A stretch of 64,000 bases of DNA from assembly GCA_021773115.1 (NCBI GenBank), contig JAJFKS010000006.1:310001-374000 (forward strand), read 5' to 3'. The translations under genes were made by a program, and so were the position numbers. The DNA is from Woeseiaceae bacterium. GTDB taxonomy: Bacteria > Pseudomonadota > Gammaproteobacteria > Steroidobacterales > Woeseiaceae. Shown in pieces: positions 58,085-64,000 of this stretch (its first letter is position 1; every line of letters starts with the position of its first letter). Under the pieces are notes generated by a model that ran no database searches, was not told where the DNA came from, and worked only from the letters and a program-made list of their open reading frames with translations.

Positions 58085-58846
58085 TTACCACTTGCCTTGA
58101 GCCGACATGCCGCCGTCGACCGTGAGGTTGGCGCCGCTGATCCAGCGTGATGCCGGGCTGACCAGAAACAATACAGCGTCGGCGACATCATTGGGAGTCC
58201 CCAGGCGTCCCAGTGGCGCCCGACTTTGCCAACGCTGCACGCCGTCGGGCCAGTCTTTCGCGATCCCGTCACGTTGGATCAGGCCCGGCGATACGCTATT
58301 CACCCGTATGCCGGCAGCGCCAAACTCCAATGCAGCGGCGCGTGTCAGCATGACCAGGCCCGCTTTGCTGGTCGCGTAATGAGCGTGCCCCTGCGCAGGG
58401 TCCATACCTTCGATCGAACTAATGTTGACGATGGCGCCGCGCACGCCTTCTTGCACCCAGCGGTTCGCAATTTGTTGTGTTAGCAAGAACGCGCTATCGA
58501 GATTGGCAGCCAGCATTGATCGCCAATCTGTCAGCGACATCGTCGCAAGACTTTGCACCGTTTGTAGCGCTGCGCTGTGTACCAGCCGGGTCGGCTTGAT
58601 GTTGGTCAACATGGCATTGACGGATTGTTCGTCCGACAGGTCAGCCTGTAGCGCCGTGCCGCCACCAATACGTTCGAGTAGCGCCTCGACCGCGGCTTCA
58701 TTGCGCTTGCAATGCGCCAGAATTGTCGCACCAGCGCTCGCAAGCCGAGCCGCGATTGCCTGGCCGATATTGCTGCTGGCACCGGTGACCAGCACCGTTT
58801 CGCCACGAAGGTCCAGCAAATCGCCAATCGATGGCGCTTGTGACAT
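58085..58846 (-). CDS. Short-chain dehydrogenase/reductase
   Basis: A protein of about 253 residues. The cofactor motif VLVTGASSNIGQAIA (about 20-33), the NISSIEGMDPAQG catalytic Ser, the YATSK (Tyr/Lys) and the C-terminal ISGANLTVDGG are intact. Substrate unknown. The start ATG at 58846 has GGGAGAACAAC upstream; the long frame reaching 59401 is antisense to the TonB receptor and not real. It is divergent from the cupin gene across 39 nt. Confidence 0.9.
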   Translation of the reverse strand: MSQAPSIGDLLDLRGETVLVTGASSNIGQAIAARLASAGATILAHCKRNEAAVEALLERIGGGTALQADLSDEQSVNAMLTNIKPTRLVHSAALQTVQSLATMSLTDWRSMLAANLDSAFLLTQQIANRWVQEGVRGAIVNISSIEGMDPAQGHAHYATSKAGLVMLTRAAALEFGAAGIRVNSVSPGLIQRDGIAKDWPDGVQRWQSRAPLGRLGTPNDVADAVLFLVSPASRWISGANLTVDGGMSAQGKW

Positions 58847-58885
58847 GTTGTTCTCCCGCCCGTTGATCGGTGTATTGTCCACGGA

Positions 58886-59236
58886 ATGACGAACAAAGCG
58901 AAACCCGAAGAAATCTGGACTCGTGAGCGCTGCTATATCACCGAGCTCCTGAATCATGCGGACAGCCCGGAGGTTTCGATCGCCCGTGCCCGGGTTGAGC
59001 CTGGCGTGACGACAGAACTGCATGCCCTTGATGTGGCCGAGTGGTATGTCATCGAGTCCGGCACCGGCATCGTCAGCGTGGGTGATATCGAACCCCGTGA
59101 GGTCCGGGCCGGCGACACTGTCAGGATTCCGCGAGGCGCCCCGCAGAAGATCCATAATTACGGTGACTGCCACCTTATCTTTTTGTGTGTTTGTACGCCG
59201 AGATTTTTGCTGCAGCACTACACCTCTCTGGAATAA
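58886..59236 (+). CDS. Cupin-domain protein
   Basis: A 116-residue single-domain cupin of the mannose-6-phosphate isomerase-like group. Motif 1 is TTELHALDVAEWYVIESGTG (His/Glu) and motif 2 is AGDTVRIPRGAPQKIHNYGD. It might bind a metal, but the role is unknown. A 17-nt piece of the 3.0-kb repeat core lies within its C-terminal codons (59158-59174). It is followed by the TonB receptor. Confidence 0.85.
   Translation: MTNKAKPEEIWTRERCYITELLNHADSPEVSIARARVEPGVTTELHALDVAEWYVIESGTGIVSVGDIEPREVRAGDTVRIPRGAPQKIHNYGDCHLIFLCVCTPRFLLQHYTSLE
59158..59174 (+). repeat. Partial copy of the TACGGTGGCAGTCACCGTA repeat
   Basis: TTACGGTGACTGCCACC matches 17 consecutive nt of the inverted-orientation core found at 3042-3161. 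It falls inside the cupin coding sequence (HNYGDCHL). The palindrome's other arm is lost. Chance is unlikely but not excluded. Confidence 0.5.
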
Positions 59237-59242
59237 CGGCGC

Positions 59243-59248
59243 TATACT
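59243..59248 (+). promoter_or_regulatory. Candidate -10 element of the TonB receptor gene
   Basis: TATACT followed by GCGCGG lies 29 nt before the receptor start, directly after the cupin stop. AGGAGA (59265-59270) is the ribosome binding site. No clear -35 was found. Confidence 0.35.
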
Positions 59249-59276
59249 GCGCGGACGCTTAATTAGGAGATCCACG

Positions 59277-61616
59277 ATGCGTGGTAAGAAACCAACAAAC
59301 TGCCCCACCTCTGCACTGCGCCTGCTCACTGGTGCTGTGGGGGCCATCGCTGTCAGCGGCCTGTTTGCCGGTCCGGCCAGCGCCCAGAACGAGGGCATCA
59401 TCCTTGAAGAAATCGTCGTTACGGCCCAAAAACGTCAAGAGTCTTTGCAAGACGTGCCTATTTCCGTCGCGACCATGCAAGGCGAAAGCCTGAATGCATT
59501 GTTCTCGGGCAGTGAAGACATTCTCGCGCTGTCAGGCCGTGTCCCTGGTTTGTACGCCGAATCCTCCAACGGCCGTTCCGCACCGCGTTTCTACCTTCGT
59601 GGGCTCGGCAACATCGATTTTGACCTCGCCGCTTCGCAGCCGGTGTCGGTTGTTATGGACGAAGTTGTCATGGAAAACGTCGTGCTTAAGGGCTTCCCCT
59701 TGTTCGACGTGCAAAACATTGAAGTCATTCGCGGACCGCAGGGCACGCTGTTCGGTCGCAATACGACCGCCGGCATCGTCAAGATCAATACACGACGCCC
59801 GACGGACGAATTCAATGGCTATTTAAAAGGCTCTTACGGCAGGTACGGCACGACAAACCTCGAAGGTGCCGTGGGCGGCAGTCTGATCGAAGACGAGCTC
59901 ACAGCCCGAGTCTCCGTACTGCATCGCACCCGCGATAACTGGATCACCAATGGTCACACCGGCCAGAAATCACTGGGGCGCTATGACGAATCGGCCGCTC
60001 GTTTGCAATTCGAATGGCGCGTAAGTGATCGATTGACCGCATTGATGTCACATCAAAACCGCAGCCTCGACGGCACCTCGTCTATTTTCCGAGCGAATGT
60101 TTTCACGCCGGGAAGCAATGCGCTCAACCAGAACTACGACCGTGACGTTGTTTACTACGACGGTGGTGACAACAACCCGCAGGAATACCAGTCACACGGT
60201 ACAACGCTGAATCTGACCTGGGATTTCGACGACGTGACGGTTACCTCCATCACCTCCTATCAACAGGCCGACGGCTTTAGCCGGGGTGATATTGACGGCG
60301 GCGTTGTGGACTTTTCACAAAGCGTGACGATTCCACCTGGCATAAGCTTTGACCCCAACGCGATAATTTTTGGTGTCCCTGCACTGACGTTCCCGGGAAC
60401 AATCAATACTTCGTCGGTCACACAAGACGGCGCTGACACCGATCAGATGACGCAGGAATTCCGCATCGCGAGCAACGACGCCGAACGCTTCAACTGGCAA
60501 ATCGGCGCGTTCTACTTCCGTTCTGACCTGGTTGTCACGACCGATTCGTTTGCCTCCTTTGGTTTTTCCGGCAACCAACAGGACACGATGATTCAACAGG
60601 AGAACGACACCTGGGCCGTCTTCGGGCAAGGCAGCTGGGATGTTACCGACCGACTGAACCTGACTGCCGGCGTGCGCTACACGGACGATGAGAAGGACTT
60701 CCAGGTTCTGCAGTTCGGCCAGCTTTGGCTGGATATTGGCATTCCGACCTTCATCGCCGCACCGATCAACGTCGACGACGGGCAGCTCAGCTGGGAGGCC
60801 AGCGCGAATTTCGCAGTCACGGACAACGCAAGCTTGTACGCGCGTTATGCCGATGGTTTCCGTGCTCAAACGATTCAGGGACGCGACGTTGCCTTCCTCG
60901 AAACGCCGACGGTTGCGAAACCTGAGACGATCGAATCGGTGGAAGCCGGCTTCAAAGCCGATTTGTTCGGTGGCCGTGGACGCGTCAATTTCGCGGCATT
61001 CCACTACGAAGTTGATGACATGCAGTTGTCGATTATTGGTGGCGCGAGCAACACCAACCAGGTGGTCAACGCCAAGAAGGGTGAAGCCAGTGGTTTCGAA
61101 TTCGAAGCGGACTTCCTGATCACGGACTACTTCCTGGTGTCCATCGGTACCAGCTACAACGATACCGAAATCAAGGACCCGACGCTCGCCACCAAGCCTT
61201 GCGGCTCCGGCCTCTGCACACCGCTGGATCCGGTCAATCCGGCTGACACGACACAGGTACTCGTTGACGGTAATCCCTTCCCTCGGGCGCCCGAAACAAC
61301 GCATAACCTCAACATGCGATTACACGCACCGGTACGCAACAACTCCGAGCTTTATATCGCGACGGACTGGGTCTGGTACGGCGACATCAATATGCCTTTG
61401 TATGAAGCCGTTGAGTTTAAGACCGATGGACACTATGAAGCAGGCGTTCGACTCGGTTACAAGAACCACGACAGTGGCTGGGACATTGCGGTATTCGGCC
61501 GCAACATTAGCGATCAGGATAATGTTGTTGGTTTCGTAGACTTCAGTAACAACACCGGTTTTGTAAACGAGCCGCAAACCTACGGTGTGGAAGTCACCTG
61601 GGAATTCGGCGAGTAA
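59277..61616 (+). CDS. TonB-dependent outer-membrane receptor
   Basis: A 779-residue receptor with a Sec signal (LRLLTGAVGAIAVSGLF, cleavage near GPASAQ), TonB box-like LEEIVVTAQKRQESLQDVP, a plug domain (VIRGPQGTLFGRNTTAGIVK) and a C-terminal beta-barrel ending NTGFVNEPQTYGVEVTWEFGE. The PISVAT and RGPQGTLFGRN pattern is the one common in uncharacterised receptors of marine proteobacteria. Its substrate is not evident, but the next two genes encode secreted lipoproteins. The start ATG at 59277 has AGGAGATCCACG. Confidence 0.94.
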   Translation: MRGKKPTNCPTSALRLLTGAVGAIAVSGLFAGPASAQNEGIILEEIVVTAQKRQESLQDVPISVATMQGESLNALFSGSEDILALSGRVPGLYAESSNGRSAPRFYLRGLGNIDFDLAASQPVSVVMDEVVMENVVLKGFPLFDVQNIEVIRGPQGTLFGRNTTAGIVKINTRRPTDEFNGYLKGSYGRYGTTNLEGAVGGSLIEDELTARVSVLHRTRDNWITNGHTGQKSLGRYDESAARLQFEWRVSDRLTALMSHQNRSLDGTSSIFRANVFTPGSNALNQNYDRDVVYYDGGDNNPQEYQSHGTTLNLTWDFDDVTVTSITSYQQADGFSRGDIDGGVVDFSQSVTIPPGISFDPNAIIFGVPALTFPGTINTSSVTQDGADTDQMTQEFRIASNDAERFNWQIGAFYFRSDLVVTTDSFASFGFSGNQQDTMIQQENDTWAVFGQGSWDVTDRLNLTAGVRYTDDEKDFQVLQFGQLWLDIGIPTFIAAPINVDDGQLSWEASANFAVTDNASLYARYADGFRAQTIQGRDVAFLETPTVAKPETIESVEAGFKADLFGGRGRVNFAAFHYEVDDMQLSIIGGASNTNQVVNAKKGEASGFEFEADFLITDYFLVSIGTSYNDTEIKDPTLATKPCGSGLCTPLDPVNPADTTQVLVDGNPFPRAPETTHNLNMRLHAPVRNNSELYIATDWVWYGDINMPLYEAVEFKTDGHYEAGVRLGYKNHDSGWDIAVFGRNISDQDNVVGFVDFSNNTGFVNEPQTYGVEVTWEFGE

Positions 61617-62521
61617 CTCGACGCCTGGTACTTTTGCTGGCGGTCGCCGGCTGCTCCAACGCGGAGCAGCCGGCAACTCCTGGCTTCGAAGTCAGCGGCC
61701 GCCTCGAAGACGCGACCATCCGCGAAGCCAGCGGTCTCGCACGTTCACACAATCAACCTGACCTGCTCTGGATTATTAATGACAACGGCGCGAAAGAAAT
61801 CGTGCACGCAGTCGATGTCAGCGGCGCCCGCCGCGGCGAATTCAAACTCAAAAAATCGGACAACAAGGACTGGGAAGACCTCGCGTCATTCCGGCTCGAC
61901 GATATTGCCTACCTGATGGTCGCCGACATCGGCGACAATGACGCGAAACGAAAGCATCGCACGCTGTATTTTGTTGTGGAGCCGATCGCTGCAAATAATG
62001 CCGAGGCAATGCTTGCCTGGCGGGTCGACTACCGCTACCCGGACGGGCCGCGGGATGCTGAAGCGGCGGCCGTCGACCTTGCCAATCAGCGCGCGCTAAT
62101 TCTCAGCAAACGCACGATTCCGCCGCAGTTGTACGCGGTACCACTGCGCAGCGATTCAGCGGAGTCTGTCACCGCGATTGCCCTGGGGCCCGTAAGCAGC
62201 CTTGATAAGCCGTCGCGACAGGAGGTGCAATTCGCACCAAAAACCAAGGACTGGTATTGGCAACCCGTTGGCATGGATATTTCAGAAGACGGGCTGGCTG
62301 CTGTCATCCTGACATATCGCGCGGTGTACTATTACCAGCGATCGTCCGGGCAGGACTGGCTCGCGGCACTCAATACCCGGCCCGTTCGGATTAGCCTCGG
62401 CAACTTTGAAAACGCCGAGTCGATCGCCTTCGGCGATGCGCATCGAACCGTTTACGTCACTGGCGAAAACAAGCACTCGCGCGTGTTAAGGGTCGACCTA
62501 TCGGGAGTACCAACACCATGA
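61604..62521 (+). CDS. Beta-propeller-like lipoprotein, probably non-ATG start
   Basis: About 306 residues if translated from 61604. The mature protein has repeated beta-propeller-like blocks (LLWIINDNGAKEIV, DWEDLASFRLDDIAYLMVADIGDND, WQPVGMDISEDGLAAVILTY). No named family. TTG 61634, the first ordinary start codon, leaves only six residues before the lipobox Cys (LAVAGC). An ATT at 61604 (or CTG at 61598) would give a normal signal, IRRVTRRLVLLLAVAGC, overlapping the receptor stop by 13 nt. It overlaps the following nuclease gene by 4 nt. Confidence 0.75.
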   Translation: MRRVTRRLVLLLAVAGCSNAEQPATPGFEVSGRLEDATIREASGLARSHNQPDLLWIINDNGAKEIVHAVDVSGARRGEFKLKKSDNKDWEDLASFRLDDIAYLMVADIGDNDAKRKHRTLYFVVEPIAANNAEAMLAWRVDYRYPDGPRDAEAAAVDLANQRALILSKRTIPPQLYAVPLRSDSAESVTAIALGPVSSLDKPSRQEVQFAPKTKDWYWQPVGMDISEDGLAAVILTYRAVYYYQRSSGQDWLAALNTRPVRISLGNFENAESIAFGDAHRTVYVTGENKHSRVLRVDLSGVPTP

Positions 62522-63594
62522 CCGGAATGAAAACGCTAGTGGCTTTAGTGGCCATGGCCCTCGCGGCATGTTCCCCGCCCGCATCGGCACCTCAGCATGA
62601 GCCTGAATCGCAATTCGTCACCATCATGTCGTTCAACGTGCAAAATCTGTTCGACAACGTCGACGACCCCGGCAAAGACGACAAGGCCTATTTGCCGATT
62701 GCAGCGAAACAAAACGACGCGCATATCGCCGAATGCAACACGATCGAAGTCGACAGCTGGCGAGACGAATGCCTGAATCTCGACTGGAGTGACGCAACCA
62801 TCGATCACAAACTTGATGTGCTTGCCGCAACGATCAGGCAGATCAACGACGGCAGAGGTGCAGACATCATTGCATTTCAGGAGGTGGAGAACGCTGCCAT
62901 TCTGAATCGACTCCGAACCGAGAAACTTGCTGACCTTGCGTATCGTCCGGCGATACTCATCGAGGGCAGCGACGTTCGGGGTATCGACGTGGCATTCCTG
63001 TCAAAACTACCGCTCGCACGCGACGCTCAGTTGCATCCGCTTCGCCTGCCGGAATTTCCGGAGCGCGAGGGCGATACGCGGGGTGTGCTGCAAGCCGATT
63101 TTCAATTAGCGGACGGGGCGATACTCACAGGCTTCAGCGTGCATTTTCCAGCGCCCTTTCATCCAACCGCCATGCGCATTGCCGCCTACCAGCATCTCGC
63201 GAGCCTGGCAGATGCTCTGCCGGACGACCACCATGTGTTTGCTGCCGGCGACTTCAACACGACCAGTGTCGAAGACGCGCGAGAGAGCTTGCTCGATCAA
63301 TTCGCCCGGCCTCACTGGACTTTGGCGCATGACGTGGGTTGCACTGACTGCAAGGGCACGTATTTTTACCACGGCGATTCGACCTGGTCGTTCCTCGATA
63401 TGATCCTGTTTTCCGAGGCGCGTGGCGCAAAAACAACAGCTCGGATTCGCGGGGAATCGGTTGAAATTGCCAACCGGTCCCCCGCCCAACGCAGTGAAAA
63501 TGGCACTCCGGAACGCTTTCAGAGTGACTCAGGTACCGGTGTATCCGACCATTGGCCGATCGTTGCCACGCTCCAACTGACTGTAAAACAATAG
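62518..63594 (+). CDS. Secreted endonuclease/exonuclease/phosphatase (EEP)-family lipoprotein
   Basis: A 358-residue EEP-fold enzyme with a lipobox (LVAMALAACSP). Motifs are MSFNVQNLFDNV, IIAFQEVENAAILNRL (metal-site Glu), the VHFPAPFHPTAMR and GDFNTTSVEDARE (catalytic Asp/Asn) loops, and the C-terminal SDHWPIVATL (catalytic Asp-His). Such lipoproteins cut DNA, RNA or phosphoesters outside the cytoplasm. It closes the receptor/lipoprotein operon and could supply nucleotides to the purine genes. Confidence 0.9.
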   Translation: MTGMKTLVALVAMALAACSPPASAPQHEPESQFVTIMSFNVQNLFDNVDDPGKDDKAYLPIAAKQNDAHIAECNTIEVDSWRDECLNLDWSDATIDHKLDVLAATIRQINDGRGADIIAFQEVENAAILNRLRTEKLADLAYRPAILIEGSDVRGIDVAFLSKLPLARDAQLHPLRLPEFPEREGDTRGVLQADFQLADGAILTGFSVHFPAPFHPTAMRIAAYQHLASLADALPDDHHVFAAGDFNTTSVEDARESLLDQFARPHWTLAHDVGCTDCKGTYFYHGDSTWSFLDMILFSEARGAKTTARIRGESVEIANRSPAQRSENGTPERFQSDSGTGVSDHWPIVATLQLTVKQ

Positions 63595-63636
63595 CTTGCG
63601 GCGTCTTCGTAAGCCCGATTCTCGATGATCGGGAAT

Positions 63637-63680
63637 ACCCTCAATGCGCGCCTCACGAGAACCCTCAATTTCACCCTCAA
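63637..63680. repeat. Three ACCCTCAA direct repeats upstream of the last receptor gene
   Basis: ACCCTCAA occurs at 63637-63644, 63661-63668 and 63673-63680, with start-to-start spacing of 24 and 12 nt. They precede a promoter-like sequence, so they may bind a regulator. Chance is possible. Confidence 0.35.
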
Positions 63681-63715
63681 GCCCTTATTGCGTAAGCATT
63701 TTCCCTGCGTTAAGT

Positions 63716-63744
63716 TTGCTCAACAATTGTAAAAAAAGTAAATT
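63716..63744 (+). promoter_or_regulatory. Candidate promoter of the Oar-like receptor gene
   Basis: TTGCTC (63716-63721), a 17-nt spacer and TAAATT (63739-63744) form a plausible sigma-70 promoter in an AT-rich stretch. About 108 nt separate it from the ATG. The gap 63595-63852 contains no other gene that I can see. Confidence 0.4.
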
Positions 63745-63852
63745 GTCTTTGGCTTCCCATCGGCCAATTTCAATCAAGCATCAGTAATACGAAGTGTTCC
63801 GGTCATTTTCAGGACCTGGGCTTTCGACTTTTTCCAAAGCGGGGATTCAAAT

Positions 63853-64000
63853 ATGAATAACAGATCTCGATTTTCAGGATCGATGCTGGCGGCTTTCGTC
63901 GCGGTATTGATGTTGGCCGTACCTGTTGCAGGAAACGCACAGGAAACCACCGCGTCGATTCGTGGCAAGGTTCTGGATACCAGCGGCAACGAAGCGCCAG
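63853..64000 (+). CDS. TonB-dependent receptor with CarboxypepD_reg-like start, cut by window end
   Basis: Only the first 49 codons are present. A Sec signal (MLAAFVAVLMLAVPVAG, cleavage before NAQET) is followed by TTASIRGKVLDTSGNEAP, the start of a carboxypeptidase-regulatory-like domain typical of Oar-type TonB receptors. The start ATG has GCGGGGATTCAAAT before it. The rest of the gene is beyond the window, so the barrel and substrate are unseen. Confidence 0.8.
   Translation, partial: MNNRSRFSGSMLAAFVAVLMLAVPVAGNAQETTASIRGKVLDTSGNEAP

Noticed and set aside
59022..59276. N-terminal extension of the TonB receptor
   Set aside because: The 85 codons overlap the cupin gene in another frame. 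The ATG at 59277 begins a proper signal peptide.
58847..59401. N-terminal extension of the SDR gene
   Set aside because: The frame reading back to 59401 is antisense to the cupin and the receptor start. The real start at 58846 has a good ribosome binding site.
63617..63634. Terminator after the EEP gene
   Set aside because: A CCCGAT/ATCGGG stem is present, but no U-run follows it, so I do not call it.

Overview
The window reads as a chromosomal segment of a heterotrophic, probably marine, gammaproteobacterium. Supporting features are the five-step Hut pathway with HutF, a monomeric NADP-isocitrate dehydrogenase, a high-potential iron-sulfur protein, HutC- and Fur-like sites, many secreted lipoproteins and TonB-dependent receptors. 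A Woeseiales-like lineage would fit, but that is an impression and not something I can prove from the sequence. I saw no rRNA or tRNA genes, phage, intact transposase or CRISPR array. Coding is dense and most operons use 1-8 nt stop/start overlaps.

Layout. 1-2.3 kb (-): a MoxR ATPase/DUF58/DUF4381 operon whose DUF58 gene carries a palindromic insert with one in-frame stop. 2.3-3.6 kb (+): two lipoproteins, the second (DUF192) with a cluster of palindromic repeats inside its signal-peptide region. 3.7-5.3 kb (-): an aromatic/aspartate aminotransferase and a HiPIP. 5.5-11.2 kb (+): fdhD-fdsGBA, an NAD-linked molybdenum formate dehydrogenase. 11.3-13.0 kb: a lone chorismatase and a Ysc84-like protein. 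13.0-23.3 kb: the hut region, with hutF-hutC-hutU-hutH-hutG running into a sulfite-oxidase-type pair on the minus strand, and hutI plus an MFS transporter divergent from a HutC-like operator. 23.3-28.1 kb (-): nitroreductase, a PcaF-type thiolase, a cytochrome b561 remnant, a peroxiredoxin-like protein and a membrane diguanylate cyclase. 28.3-33.8 kb: a LOG protein, two divergent phosphoribosyltransferases, glycerate 2-kinase and isocitrate dehydrogenase.

33.7-44.2 kb (-): a nearly complete purine catabolic cluster (hiuH, xdhA, xdhB, xdhC, puuD, puuE, uraD, alc, allA, guaD), able in principle to take guanine or xanthine through urate and allantoin to glyoxylate and urea. 44.3-47.1 kb (+): a GMC-type dehydrogenase pair and an exported RidA-like lipoprotein. 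47.0-51.7 kb: an unusual group made of a secreted PPP-type phosphatase fused to a degenerate kinase-like domain, a CotH-like secreted protein, an alpha/beta-hydrolase-like protein and a DUF4956 membrane protein. 51.8-54.0 kb (+): adenosine kinase, a GFA-family protein and three small proteins. 54.1-58.1 kb (-): deoD, deoC and an aldehyde dehydrogenase in two adjacent pieces. 58.1-64 kb: SDR, cupin, TonB receptor, beta-propeller-like lipoprotein, secreted EEP-family nuclease/phosphatase, and the start of a second, Oar-like TonB receptor.

How the genes work together (inference). Three molybdoenzymes (formate, sulfite and xanthine dehydrogenases) come with their dedicated sulfur-insertion factors FdhD and XdhC. 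Histidine breakdown through HutF and HutG yields formate, which the nearby formate dehydrogenase could oxidise. The secreted EEP enzyme, TonB receptors, DeoD/DeoC/aldehyde dehydrogenase, adenosine kinase, phosphoribosyltransferases and the purine cluster together look like machinery for scavenging nucleic acids and nucleosides as carbon and nitrogen sources. The least explained items are the phosphatase/CotH/DUF4956 neighbourhood and the two families of palindromic repeats that lie inside genes.
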